This document shows, one piece after another, positions 1 to 6,258 of a DNA stretch of 43,950 bases (position 1 is its first letter; each line of letters starts with the position of its first letter). The stretch spans positions 1-43,950 of IMG/VR virus record IMGVR_UViG_3300037258_001193; one strand, given 5' to 3'. This DNA comes from a virus. Below the pieces are notes generated by a model. That model saw nothing but the letters and a program-made list of their open reading frames with translations, searched no databases and had not been told where the DNA came from. Made by a program: the position numbers and the translations under genes.

Positions 1-276
1 ATGAAACCGATGTTTCCTTTGGGACAGATCGGGATCACGGAAGGAGCGGTTGAGGCGTTGGAACGGACGAACATCATGGCCACAAGCATCGTTCAGCGGC
101 ACGTCATGGGTGATTGGGGCGATGTGACTGACCAGGACAAGAGCTCGAATGAACTGGCACTCGAAATGGGAGGACGTATCTTATCCTCATACCGTCTTCC
201 GGATCGCACTGAAATATGGGTGACGACGGAACCGGACAGAAGCGCAACAACCGTTCTCTTGCCCGGTGAGCAGTAG
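1..276 (+). CDS. Conserved small mobile-element protein with a GDWGD motif (function unknown)
   Basis: This 91-residue protein starts at the first base of the window, so a longer upstream frame cannot be excluded, although the ATG fits. It has the recognisable pattern of a small cytosolic family common on plasmids and phages: an N-terminal LGQIGITEGAVEAL segment, a central GDWGD motif (residues about 37-41), an ELAL..GGRILSSY segment, and a C-terminal TEPDRSATTVLLPGE. No catalytic function is known to me. It has no membrane segment. Family membership is from memory; the motif is seen directly. Confidence 0.75.
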   Translation: MKPMFPLGQIGITEGAVEALERTNIMATSIVQRHVMGDWGDVTDQDKSSNELALEMGGRILSSYRLPDRTEIWVTTEPDRSATTVLLPGEQ

Positions 277-344
277 GTCAATGAAGTAAACGAGTCGGCC
301 GCTCTTTTCGTTACCGCCATATTGCGCCCTCCAGGAAGGATGAT

Positions 345-602
345 ATGAACGCGCTAGAACAGGTTGAACAACTCAAAGCTCAAGCGATCGATCTCTTGAT
401 CGCGGAGCGTGAACGCATCAATGAGCAGCTCGCCATTTTACAGCCGGATAAAAAAGACCCCTCCAAACGGAGAGGTCGCCCACCTAGACCGACTTCTGAC
501 CAGCTTTGTACGACTCGACCAGCTTCGATTTCGTCGCCTTCCGAACCCGACTCCAAAACGATTCTTCATCCTCCTCAGGAAGTCGCTCAAACGTTTCATT
601 GA
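345..602 (+). CDS. Small coiled-coil protein with basic RRGRPP tail
   Basis: An AGGAAGG Shine-Dalgarno lies about 6 bases before the ATG. The first 35 residues form an amphipathic helix rich in Glu, Gln and Leu. A KRRGRPPRP stretch follows and resembles an AT-hook-like or H-NS-linker sequence, so DNA binding is possible. The last 40 residues look like unstructured read-through, because the frame runs 119 bases into the convergent CHC2 gene and across that gene's terminator. The coding potential of the first 50 residues is credible, but the true C-terminus is doubtful. Confidence 0.5.
   Translation: MNALEQVEQLKAQAIDLLIAERERINEQLAILQPDKKDPSKRRGRPPRPTSDQLCTTRPASISSPSEPDSKTILHPPQEVAQTFH
450..477 (-). 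terminator. Rho-independent terminator of the CHC2 gene
   Basis: Read on the minus strand this is GACCTCTCC, a GTTT loop, GGAGGGGTC (nine pairs, one G-U), then six T. It lies just after the stop of the CHC2 zinc-finger gene. It also sits inside the convergent small ORF. Confidence 0.85.
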
Positions 603-1032
603 ACCATAGGTCAATGGACGCCATGTAATTGACCGCTACCGCAGAACTGGTATTCTTCTCGATAGCGTTTTGCTTGTTTTGTTTTCGCCCCTGCTCTGTG
701 TGAGTGGGGGCTTTTTCTTTCCCGTACCATATCGCCAGTTTGAGTGCCGCTTCCTTTTCCTTGCATCCTTCCATCAGGGCGACGAAATTGATCACATCCC
801 CGCCCCTACGCCCCCCATTGTTTGCGTTGCAGGAATCAGAGAAGCAGCGCCAGTAATTTCCCGCCAAGTTGATGGAAAACGATTTCGAACTGTCGTCCTT
901 TTTGTGGGTGGGAAGCGGACATACGCACACGGCATAATCTCCCTTGAATCTCAGGGCGATCTTGTATCGCGCGAGCACGTCGGTTAATTTAGCGGTTGTT
1001 TTGATTTTCTCAAAATCGAGGTCAGGGAACAT
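484..1032 (-). CDS. Orphan CHC2 zinc-finger protein (DnaG N-terminal domain type)
   Basis: The 182-residue protein carries a DnaG-type zinc-binding domain: C38-x4-H43, a 19-residue spacer with KSFSIN, C63-x4-C68, then GGDVINFVALMEG, the segment that follows the finger in bacterial primases. In DnaG this domain reads template DNA before primer synthesis. The TOPRIM catalytic domain is missing, and residues 105-182 are charged and low in complexity. It may act with a host or phage polymerase domain encoded elsewhere, or as a DNA-binding replication factor. A GGAGG sits 9 bases before the ATG, and a terminator follows the gene. Domain identification is firm; the role is inference. Confidence 0.85.
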   Translation of the reverse strand: MFPDLDFEKIKTTAKLTDVLARYKIALRFKGDYAVCVCPLPTHKKDDSSKSFSINLAGNYWRCFSDSCNANNGGRRGGDVINFVALMEGCKEKEAALKLAIWYGKEKAPTHTEQGRKQNKQNAIEKNTSSAVAVNYMASIDLWFNETFERLPEEDEESFWSRVRKATKSKLVESYKAGQKSV

Positions 1033-1050
1033 ATCGCTCCTCCAATTGAG

Positions 1051-1076
1051 AAAAGCCCCGCATCGGCAGGGCTTTT
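1051..1076 (-). terminator. Terminator hairpin downstream of the minus-strand small gene
   Basis: AAAAGCCC pairs with GGGCTTTT over a 10-base loop. On the minus strand the stem ends in a short T run. It separates the frame-disrupted gene (1080-1287) from the CHC2 gene. Confidence 0.65.
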
Positions 1077-1079
1077 GGT

Positions 1080-1287
1080 TCAGAACGCATCGCTCTTTTC
1101 AAAGAACACGATGTCATAGCCGTCCCTGATGAACTCGGCGACGGCATTGCGTGATTCTTCGATTTTGACATTGAGCTGGCCTTTATCGCCGGCCCACGCC
1201 GCCCCGATCTGAATGCATCGGCTCGGGCTCTTGTCTTTCCTTGTGCTGTGAAACACATACGTTGTAATCCGGCTTCTTTCCTGCCAT
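1080..1287 (-). pseudogene. Frame-disrupted small conserved protein (KKPDYN...IGAAW family)
   Basis: On the minus strand an ATG at 1287, preceded by GAAAGGA, opens MAGKKPDYNV. The frame then fails. One base over, a frame continues with YVFHSTRKDK, CIQIGAAWAGDKGQLNVKI and an acidic C-terminus ending at 1080. Together they rebuild a small conserved phage/plasmid protein of the form KKPDYNVYV...IGAAW..KDGxGxxI. A single-base indel near 1258 would restore one 68-residue protein. It could be a true decay mutation, an assembly error or programmed shifting. A terminator follows. The joined product is inferred; both halves are seen. Confidence 0.55.
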
Positions 1288-1393
1288 GAGAAAGCTGTCC
1301 TTTCAAGCAGCTCCCCTAAGCATGGGGTAACCACGGAGAAACACAAGGCGCAGGTTGGGGATAAATAACCTTGCAATAACGCGTGCATTTGTC

Positions 1394-1579
1394 ATGATTC
1401 AAGCAATGGCATCGCTCTCGTTTTTCATTAAGAAGTTCGGCCGGCGCGAAGGCCGGGAACGCTACAATGCAGTCCATCGCCAGTACCGGAAAACGCATTT
1501 AGAAGAGATCCGGAAGTATCGGCGTGAGTACATGAGGGGTTGGAGATCCCGCAAAATAACGGCTCATAAGGCGGATTGA
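1394..1579 (+). CDS. Small Arg/Tyr-rich basic protein
   Basis: The product is 61 residues (a start at 1355 would add 13). The C-terminal half is strongly basic, with YRKTHLEEIRKYRREYM, a pattern seen next to HNH-type or ribosomal S14-like small phage proteins, and probably binds nucleic acid. No Shine-Dalgarno is visible. Two DnaA-box-like sites begin directly after the stop codon. Function is unknown. Confidence 0.45.
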   Translation: MIQAMASLSFFIKKFGRREGRERYNAVHRQYRKTHLEEIRKYRREYMRGWRSRKITAHKAD

Positions 1580-1580
1580 G

Positions 1581-1615
1581 TTATCCACACCCCCGCTTGA
1601 CGGCGGTTATCCACT
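1581..1615 (+). other. Two DnaA-box-like sites in tandem (possible origin)
   Basis: TTATCCACA (1581-1589) is a perfect DnaA box and TTATCCACT (1607-1615) is a one-mismatch copy in the same direction 26 bases on. They begin a gene-poor stretch of about 190 bases (1616-1807) in which I see no convincing gene. A role in initiation is inference. Confidence 0.4.
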
Positions 1616-1640
1616 TGCTATTGTTAAGGGGTAGTCAGGA

Positions 1641-1663
1641 TGGTTCGTTGATTGAGGGGGAGG
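1641..1663 (+). repeat. Gapped repeat shared with 39947-39966
   Basis: TGGTTCGTTGAT followed by GGGGGAGG occurs here with a three-base TGA insert and again at 39947-39966 without it. Both copies lie in gene-free DNA near opposite ends of the element. The meaning is unknown. Confidence 0.4.
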
Positions 1664-1774
1664 CATCTGAATATGGAGAGCGGCCGCATTAATAGGGTGC
1701 ACGGGTTCAACTCCCACGGTAACGCCCGAAGCTAAACGGTTGAGCGCCCCCACCTCCGCCAGCGAATCATCCAA

Positions 1775-1783
1775 AAGGTCGAA
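1775..1783 (+). promoter_or_regulatory. AAGGTCGAA motif upstream of the 1808 gene
   Basis: This 9-mer lies 24 bases before the ATG of the small membrane gene at 1808. The same word sits 17-24 bases before four other starts in this window. Role unknown. Confidence 0.4.
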
Positions 1784-1807
1784 CACATAAATCAATTCCA
1801 ACAGACC

Positions 1808-1987
1808 ATGAAAAACAATATAGACACCGAGCTTGTCGGCGGCGGGATAGAGAACGACTGGAGCTATCTCAGGCCCGTCACCTACGTTCCGATGTGGAGG
1901 GTAGCGCTTGAGATGATCGGATTCATCCTCATTGTGGGGGGCCTCCTCTACGGACTCTTGTGGCTCGCGTCGATCGGCGCGTTCTAA
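1808..1987 (+). CDS. Small single-pass membrane protein
   Basis: This 59-residue protein has a polar N-terminus (MKNNIDTELVGGG) and one hydrophobic helix near residues 36-57 (LEMIGFILIVGGLLYGLLWL) ending at the C-terminus. It opens the early plus-strand gene run, has no Shine-Dalgarno, starts with the ACCATG context common in this phage, and is preceded by an AAGGTCGAA motif. Function is unknown. Confidence 0.6.
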   Translation: MKNNIDTELVGGGIENDWSYLRPVTYVPMWRVALEMIGFILIVGGLLYGLLWLASIGAF

Positions 1988-1995
1988 AGACTCTC

Positions 1996-2043
1996 ATTCG
2001 AGGGGGCAGCGGCTAAGACGAGAGCCTTTCCGCTCCCTCGAAT
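1996..2043 (+). other. Strong two-step stem-loop between genes
   Basis: ATTCGAGGG (1996-2004) pairs perfectly with CCCTCGAAT (2035-2043), and inside it AGCGG (2008-2012) pairs with CCGCT (2030-2034). No T run follows, so it may be a processing or regulatory hairpin rather than a classical terminator. Confidence 0.65.
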
Positions 2044-2072
2044 CGCGGAAATAAATTAAGCAATTCACAACC

Positions 2073-2363
2073 ATGAAAAAGCTAAATGCAGTGAAGGCGA
2101 TGGATCTCGCTCTTAAGCACAACGGATTCCAGGGCATCCCCGCGCAAATTCGTGCCCGTTACGTATCGATGTTGGTTTCGCGAGCAGTGCGTTTCTACAT
2201 TGAAAGCGATCTCGATGCAAATGTCATCGACGAAGATTTGGCGGATGGCGCTACAGACATAGGCTTTTATGAATCCGGCGGTCCACTCAAGAAGACAGAT
2301 CTTTGCAATTTGATCTACAGCGAGGAGCATGAGTCGAAGTTCCAGCAATCGCTACGCCAATAA
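2073..2363 (+). CDS. Hypothetical early phage protein
   Basis: The 96-residue soluble protein is predicted mainly helical, with an acidic middle (residues about 50-62) and no recognised motif. The start is preceded by AAATTAA 13 bases upstream and has no Shine-Dalgarno, like other genes of this block. It is first in a closely spaced run that leads to the candidate ssDNA-binding protein at 3403, so a DNA-metabolism role is possible but not shown. Confidence 0.65.
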   Translation: MKKLNAVKAMDLALKHNGFQGIPAQIRARYVSMLVSRAVRFYIESDLDANVIDEDLADGATDIGFYESGGPLKKTDLCNLIYSEEHESKFQQSLRQ

Positions 2364-2371
2364 TTAATCCC

Positions 2372-2581
2372 ATGGCAAACAAAATCATCGAGTCAGTATT
2401 GAGCGGCCAGGACGACCTCGTATGGTGCCCGCAAGGAGCGCACGTCGTCATGAAGGACGACTTCGAGCCCCGCGCCGGCATGTGCGGAGCGTGCATCAGC
2501 GAAGCGATGGCGGAATGCGGAGAGTATTTCGCACACCGAGGGTTGGTCGCCTCGGGGGAAGAACAAGAAGCCAATGACTGA
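2372..2581 (+). CDS. Small Cys-containing early protein
   Basis: This 69-residue acidic protein has W-C-P-Q-G at residue 19 and a later MCGACI segment, so Cys19 with C38 and C41 could form a metal site. The start lies 8 bases after the preceding stop, without a Shine-Dalgarno. Its stop overlaps the next gene's ATG. Function is unknown. Confidence 0.6.
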   Translation: MANKIIESVLSGQDDLVWCPQGAHVVMKDDFEPRAGMCGACISEAMAECGEYFAHRGLVASGEEQEAND

Positions 2582-2744
2582 AAAGCAATTCCGATCGTGG
2601 TGGGAGAACAAGCTCCGCGGTGCATCCGCCCGCGCGAAGTACCAGGACAGCCCGACGCGGTTTCGGTTCAAAGTGCCAACGCTGATCCAAAACCTTGAAG
2701 CGATCCTTAAAGAGGCGAAGCGGCGCGCAAAGACAACTCGGTAG
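2574..2744 (+). CDS. Small basic protein, translationally coupled
   Basis: This 56-residue basic protein begins MTEKQFRSWWENKL and ends in a Lys/Arg-rich helix (KEAKRRAKTTR). It overlaps the end of the previous gene by eight bases and ends three bases before the next start, which fits an operon. Nucleic-acid binding is possible from charge alone. Confidence 0.55.
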   Translation: MTEKQFRSWWENKLRGASARAKYQDSPTRFRFKVPTLIQNLEAILKEAKRRAKTTR

Positions 2745-2747
2745 CCC

Positions 2748-2963
2748 ATGAAAGACATCCCACTCATCCACTTCAAAGTTCTGCAGACGTGCGTCATTTG
2801 CGGTGTTCGTGACGAAACGAGCGCGGATATGTGCCGCCTCGATCTCAACGAATTCAATCCGAAGCGCCTCGCTAGGTTACCGGGTAAATACCTCGGGCAG
2901 TGGGTTCACAAGGACCCGAAGTGCATGCAACAGATATTTGAAATCACCGACCGAAACAAATGA
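2748..2963 (+). CDS. Small zinc-finger-like early protein
   Basis: The 71-residue protein contains C-V-I-C at residues 15-18 followed by C29 and C59, a possible loose zinc site. The stop overlaps the following ATG (ATGA type). There is no Shine-Dalgarno. Real coding is supported by the tight packing; the function is unknown. Confidence 0.55.
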   Translation: MKDIPLIHFKVLQTCVICGVRDETSADMCRLDLNEFNPKRLARLPGKYLGQWVHKDPKCMQQIFEITDRNK

Positions 2964-3157
2964 TCACTCTCACCACCGGCAACGAGGAAGACTGGGCGAA
3001 GGAAGAGCGTCGCGTCGAGATCCACACCGAAGAGCGATTCGGCTTTCGCCCCGGCCGCCCCCATTATTTCGCTGACACGAGAAAAGAGGACATCCTCCAC
3101 GAGATCGAGGCGGAGAACGTGCGGGCATCAAACGAAAGAATTAACTCTCACGAATAA
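2960..3157 (+). CDS. Small acidic/charged early protein
   Basis: The 65-residue, highly charged protein has many Glu and Arg residues and ends in a predicted helix (EDILHEIEAENVRASNERI). It overlaps the preceding stop by four bases and precedes an ACCATG start two bases after its own stop. I do not recognise the family. Confidence 0.55.
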   Translation: MITLTTGNEEDWAKEERRVEIHTEERFGFRPGRPHYFADTRKEDILHEIEAENVRASNERINSHE

Positions 3158-3159
3158 CC

Positions 3160-3396
3160 ATGGCAAAAATCGTAGTCACCAGATCGTTTTCCAAAACAAA
3201 GCAGGTTGCCTCGTTCGAGCCGATCAATTCATTCTGCTCCGTCTCAATGGAATATGAGGATGATTCCATGCCGAGCGATACCATCATCACATCATTTTCC
3301 GAGCATCTCGACAAACTCGCCCGGCAGGAGGTCGAACGGACGATAGAGAGCGAGATGAAGAAGGTCGAACAAATTAAAAAGAAAAACACATTTTAA
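3160..3396 (+). CDS. Hypothetical protein paired with the ssDNA-binding candidate
   Basis: The 78-residue protein has a beta-rich first half (KIVVTRSFSKTKQ, SVSMEYED) and a C-terminal helix rich in Glu and Lys (EVERTIESEMKKVEQIKKK). Small proteins of this shape often stand immediately upstream of phage ssDNA-binding or recombination genes. That association is from memory and the job is unknown. Confidence 0.6.
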   Translation: MAKIVVTRSFSKTKQVASFEPINSFCSVSMEYEDDSMPSDTIITSFSEHLDKLARQEVERTIESEMKKVEQIKKKNTF

Positions 3397-3402
3397 CCAA
3401 CA

Positions 3403-3834
3403 ATGAAATACGAAAAAACGCAGCCGATTGCAGGGGCGTGGGTGAAGGGTGCGGAAGTGCAGCCGGGTACGCGCTGCAAGCTCGTGTCGGAAACGACGCA
3501 TGTACCGTCCCAGTTCAAAGATGAGAAGACGGGCGAGACGAAGTACCAGGATGTCGCGAAGATTCAGTTGAGCGGCGAGGCGGAGTCGAAGAACGTCAGC
3601 ATCAATCGTGCCACCCTCTACGGCCTCATCGACGCTTTCGGCGAGGATTCCGTGGACTGGCAGAACCACGTCCTCACGATCGAGACTGAGAAGGTGCTTG
3701 TCGGCGGCCGTCGCGTGACCGCTGTGTATTTGATCCCTGAGAATTACGAGCGCGTAGACGACGAGAACGGCTATACCGTGATCGTGAAGAAGGGGACGGT
3801 TGCCGCCAGCGCGGCGCCGGATCTCGACTTCTAG
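3403..3834 (+). CDS. Candidate OB-fold single-stranded-DNA-binding protein
   Basis: The 143-residue protein is beta-rich with alternating hydrophobic strands (KYQDVAKIQLSG, HVLTIETEKVLVGGRRVTAVYL) and ends in an acidic-hydrophobic tip, APDLDF, reminiscent of the SSB C-terminal tail that recruits partners. That tip and the position at the end of an early cluster suggest a phage ssDNA-binding or replication accessory protein. No specific catalytic motif is visible. The fold assignment is inference. Confidence 0.6.
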   Translation: MKYEKTQPIAGAWVKGAEVQPGTRCKLVSETTHVPSQFKDEKTGETKYQDVAKIQLSGEAESKNVSINRATLYGLIDAFGEDSVDWQNHVLTIETEKVLVGGRRVTAVYLIPENYERVDDENGYTVIVKKGTVAASAAPDLDF

Positions 3835-3841
3835 TGCCACA

Positions 3842-3906
3842 AGGGACGCCGCGTGAATAGGCACGGGGCAATAGCGCGGAGGTCGGTTGACCTTCATGGC
3901 GTCCCT
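3842..3906 (+). ncRNA. Compact three-way-junction-like RNA element
   Basis: AGGGACGCC (3842-3850) pairs perfectly with GGCGTCCCT (3898-3906). Inside, AGGTC/GACCT (3880-3884 with 3889-3893) forms a GGTT-loop hairpin, and a weaker GCG/CGC helix is possible. It lies just after the ssDNA-binding candidate and may end or process its transcript. Confidence 0.5.
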
Positions 3907-3922
3907 CCCTGGGTTTTCTGAC

Positions 3923-3949
3923 AAAAAAAGCGGCGGTTTTCACCGCCGC
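3923..3949 (-). terminator. Rho-independent terminator of the Gln-rich minus-strand gene
   Basis: On the minus strand a perfect GCGGCGG/CCGCCGC stem with a TGAAAA loop is followed by seven T. Confidence 0.85.
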
Positions 3950-3972
3950 CCAAGGAGGTGGATCATGCAGGT

Positions 3973-4146
3973 TTAGCGGGTTCCGGTTTTCTCGGTTCCT
4001 TGATTCTTCTGGTCCTTGTCGTCGCTGTGAACGTCTTTCTTCTGCTGGCCAGGCTGTTGGCCCTGCTTCTGGCCCTGGTCGCCCTGTCCGGGCTGCGGTT
4101 GGGAGCCCGACTGCTGATTATGAACGTCTTTTGTGTTTTCCACCAT
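3973..4146 (-). CDS. Gln-rich hydrophilic small protein (stand-alone unit)
   Basis: The 57-residue protein is extremely hydrophilic, about a quarter Gln, with GQGDQGQKQGQQPGQQ in the middle and a repeated KDVH dipeptide context at residues 6-9 and 38-41. It is probably intrinsically disordered. AAGGAG lies about 9 bases before the ATG and a strong terminator follows, so it is an independent transcription unit facing against its neighbours, like a moron. Similar short KD-rich peptides resemble bacterial stress-type proteins; function is unknown. Confidence 0.7.
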   Translation of the reverse strand: MVENTKDVHNQQSGSQPQPGQGDQGQKQGQQPGQQKKDVHSDDKDQKNQGTEKTGTR

Positions 4147-4234
4147 GGTGTAACTACTCCTTACCGCTAGGATGCATACGTGTCGAACCGAGCACCCCTA
4201 ACGTCCAACAAATAAATATTTCCCAAGAAGACAG

Positions 4235-4684
4235 ATGAAAAATTACTACTACAACCAAAAGACCCAGGATCTTCTCATCTTCGATACCGAAGGCAACGAA
4301 ATCCTTGTTTTGGAGAGATTGACTGGCATTCGGGTCTTTACAAGTTCGGAACTTCATGATCCCGCGAAAGTGTCCCACGATCAGAACTTCAATCAGGAAG
4401 CGCCAGTGAAGGTCTACAAAAAGCACCTCAGTAAAGCCAATAAGCGGAAGTGCGGCAAATGCGGGAAGCCTGGACATCGCAGCGATAATTGCGAGAAGTT
4501 CGTCAGCGATGCTCCCGCGCCAAGAAAGAAGGGCAGAAGCGGAAAGTGGAAGTGCAAGAACTGCGGCGAACTCGGGCACAGCGCTAAGACATGCACCAAG
4601 CCTCCGAAAATCGCCAGCTCTGAATTGCCAGATGGCGAGGTCGATGCCATCGTGAAGGAGGAGCGAGCGCTTGAAACCGTCTAG
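4235..4684 (+). CDS. Protein with two CCHC zinc knuckles
   Basis: The 149-residue protein has two perfect C-x2-C-x4-H-x4-C knuckles: CGKCGKPGHRSDNC (residues 73-86) and CKNCGELGHSAKTC (109-122), joined by a basic linker with RKKGRSGKWK. Such knuckles bind single-stranded RNA or DNA and are typical of retroviral nucleocapsid and eukaryotic CNBP-like proteins; they are uncommon in phages. The N-terminal 60 residues are a small beta-rich region of unknown type. The neighbour upstream is a candidate ssDNA-binding gene, which supports a nucleic-acid role. Confidence 0.85.
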   Translation: MKNYYYNQKTQDLLIFDTEGNEILVLERLTGIRVFTSSELHDPAKVSHDQNFNQEAPVKVYKKHLSKANKRKCGKCGKPGHRSDNCEKFVSDAPAPRKKGRSGKWKCKNCGELGHSAKTCTKPPKIASSELPDGEVDAIVKEERALETV

Positions 4685-4693
4685 TACGCTTCC

Positions 4694-5014
4694 ATGATTC
4701 AGGACACGAGCCTCTTCGCCTACAGCATCGCCACCCAAAACCTCCGCGCGAAGCAGAAGCAAGTGCTCGACGCCCTCCGATTCTTTCCGGACGCGACGAA
4801 CGCCGAGATCGCTGCGAACCTCGGATGGCCTGTGAACCGGATCACGCCGCGCGTCCACGAGCTCAGGAAAATGGAGCTCGTGCTCGACGCCGGGAAGCGG
4901 ACGTGCAGGATCACGGGGAGCACGGCCCACGCATGGAGGGCGAAGCACCCGGTGCTACCTCCGGCGAGAGAAGAGGAAAAGGTCGAAGCAGATCCACAGG
5001 CATTAGGAATATGA
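4694..5014 (+). CDS. Winged-helix DNA-binding protein
   Basis: The 106-residue protein has a helix-turn-helix of winged type at residues 20-75: AKQKQVLDALRF, TNAEIAANLGWPVNRITPRVHELRKMELV and a wing DAGKRTCRITG. This is a common phage regulator or replication-accessory fold. The C-terminal 30 residues are charged. It overlaps the next start by four bases. Whether it represses or activates is not visible. Confidence 0.75.
   Translation: MIQDTSLFAYSIATQNLRAKQKQVLDALRFFPDATNAEIAANLGWPVNRITPRVHELRKMELVLDAGKRTCRITGSTAHAWRAKHPVLPPAREEEKVEADPQALGI
4979..4987 (+). promoter_or_regulatory. AAGGTCGAA motif upstream of the 5011 gene
   Basis: It lies 23 bases before the ATG at 5011, inside the end of the preceding coding region. 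Confidence 0.35.
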
Positions 5015-5346
5015 CCTACACCGAACAAGCAATTAAGAAAGCGATCGAGGGAGGGTTCGATGTCCGATGGAACCCCGCGTTCGGCGCAGCCGAAGAAGTC
5101 AGTAAAGATGGTAATGGAACGATTCTGCACAACCAGCAAGTTTTCCTTGATCCCTCCTTCTGGCAATCGCTCGGCAAAACGTTGGGGTGGAATGGAAGAT
5201 GGATGGTGCAGATATTTACCGATCACGATGACCAGAGTGCAACGGTGGAGGGCGCGGGGCGATGGAAATATGAATGGCACCGCTTCATCGACCATCTCGC
5301 CGAAGGAAAGGATGTAGAGAACTATTTTGAATCACTACTGAAATGA
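5011..5346 (+). CDS. Hypothetical phage protein
   Basis: The 111-residue soluble protein begins MTYTEQAIKKAIEGGF. Its aromatic residues (FWQSLGKTLGWNGRWM, WKYEWHRFIDHLAEGKDVENYFESLL) match a small family of phage proteins of unknown function. The start overlaps the upstream stop (ATGA) and the stop overlaps the next start, so translation is probably coupled. Confidence 0.75.
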   Translation: MTYTEQAIKKAIEGGFDVRWNPAFGAAEEVSKDGNGTILHNQQVFLDPSFWQSLGKTLGWNGRWMVQIFTDHDDQSATVEGAGRWKYEWHRFIDHLAEGKDVENYFESLLK

Positions 5347-5537
5347 CCACCCGCATCGAATTCACCTATGACGGCTGGGACTGCTGGTATCACCCGCTCC
5401 AGGGATGGGGCGCGATCTTGAGTAGGAAGGGAATGCGGCCGGTCATCATTACGAGGCTTGCGACGAAGGATGCTCTAATCGAAAGGATTGCCGCGTCTAG
5501 TCCGTCAAAACGCGGGTCAAGCGCACCCACACGCTAG
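5343..5537 (+). CDS. Small hypothetical protein
   Basis: The 64-residue protein is rich in Trp and Tyr (YDGWDCWYHPLQGWGAIL). It overlaps the upstream stop by four bases. Its last 14 codons overlap the end of the convergent minus-strand gene, where the sequence becomes Ser/Arg-rich and is probably less constrained. Function is unknown. Confidence 0.6.
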   Translation: MTTRIEFTYDGWDCWYHPLQGWGAILSRKGMRPVIITRLATKDALIERIAASSPSKRGSSAPTR

Positions 5538-5706
5538 GAATGAGTTTGCGGTTGCCTTCGTCCTGGTATTCAACCGATGCTACTTTCCAAGTCATTCCAT
5601 GCCTCGAAACAATATCGCCCTTCGTGAAGTTGAATAAGCCGCGCGCATCGAAGTCCATGTCGTCCGACCTCTGATCATCGTCATATTTGTAGACAATATA
5701 CTTCAA
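5497..5706 (-). CDS. Minus-strand small beta-rich protein, paralogue A
   Basis: The 69-residue protein aligns with the next minus-strand gene over its whole length: IVYKYDDD against IVYSYADK, FTKGDIVSR against FKKGDIITR, TWKVASVEY against TWKVESIHL, IPSVWVRL against IPTLWVLL. It looks like a small SH3-like or OB-like barrel. It stands against the direction of the surrounding early genes, so it is a moron-type insertion that has duplicated. No Shine-Dalgarno. Function is unknown. Confidence 0.65.
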   Translation of the reverse strand: MKYIVYKYDDDQRSDDMDFDARGLFNFTKGDIVSRHGMTWKVASVEYQDEGNRKLIPSVWVRLTRVLTD

Positions 5707-5748
5707 ACTTCACCCGTCTATCTCTGTCGATTGTACGCTACCGTTTCC

Positions 5749-5970
5749 TCAGTTCACCGGCGCGTTGACGAGCAGCACCCAGAGCGTAGGTATGCTCGCC
5801 GCGTCCTCTGCTTCCGTATGAAGATGGATCGACTCTACCTTCCAGGTTCTCCAGTTGCGTGTGATGATGTCACCTTTTTTAAACGACAGCTCGCCGGTCA
5901 TGTCCACTTCGAGTTCGTCGAACTCTCGCTTATCGGCATATGAATAAACGATGTTTTTCGCAGGGATCAT
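5749..5970 (-). CDS. Minus-strand small beta-rich protein, paralogue B
   Basis: The 73-residue start at 5970 (MIPAKNIVYSY) best matches paralogue A; an ATG at 6012 would add 14 residues. It shares the KGDI(I/V), TWKV and IP.(L/V)WV blocks with the 5497-5706 product. Both start with AACAATG-like contexts or none, and no Shine-Dalgarno is seen. Tandem duplication of a gene on the minority strand is the main observation. Function is unknown. Confidence 0.65.
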   Translation of the reverse strand: MIPAKNIVYSYADKREFDELEVDMTGELSFKKGDIITRNWRTWKVESIHLHTEAEDAASIPTLWVLLVNAPVN

Positions 5971-6051
5971 TGTTCGCCTGTTGACGGCGGCCTGGGGAAG
6001 GGTAATGTTCATTGTATGCTGCGGTGGCCAATAAATTAAGCGAAACAACTG

Positions 6052-6258
6052 ATGCCCCGCAAATCATTCTTTGAAGATCTGAGAAAGCACTACGAGAGCC
6101 TTGAATGCAAGGAGCGGCGCCATTCGGACTGTGACGGGTACGTTTCCCGCGAGGATTTCACCGGGCACGATCATAACTGTGACTGCCACTGCCATCTCAC
6201 GATGGCGCAGCGGATGCGGCTGAAGGTGAGAAAAGAAATCAACCAACGTTTTAGATGA
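6052..6258 (+). CDS. Cys/His-rich small protein
   Basis: The 68-residue protein has a dense metal-binding segment: C-K-E-R-R-H-S-D-C-D at residues 19-28, then HDHNCDCHCH (39-48). At least one zinc is likely. The basic C-terminus (QRMRLKVRKEINQRF) could contact nucleic acid. AAATTAA stands 12 bases before the ATG. It overlaps the following nuclease start by four bases, suggesting they act together. Confidence 0.65.
   Translation: MPRKSFFEDLRKHYESLECKERRHSDCDGYVSREDFTGHDHNCDCHCHLTMAQRMRLKVRKEINQRFR

Noticed and set aside
1686-1725. tRNA-like T-arm (GGGTTCAACTCCC) near 1700
   Set aside because: The T-stem has only three good pairs, and no matching acceptor or anticodon arms were found upstream.
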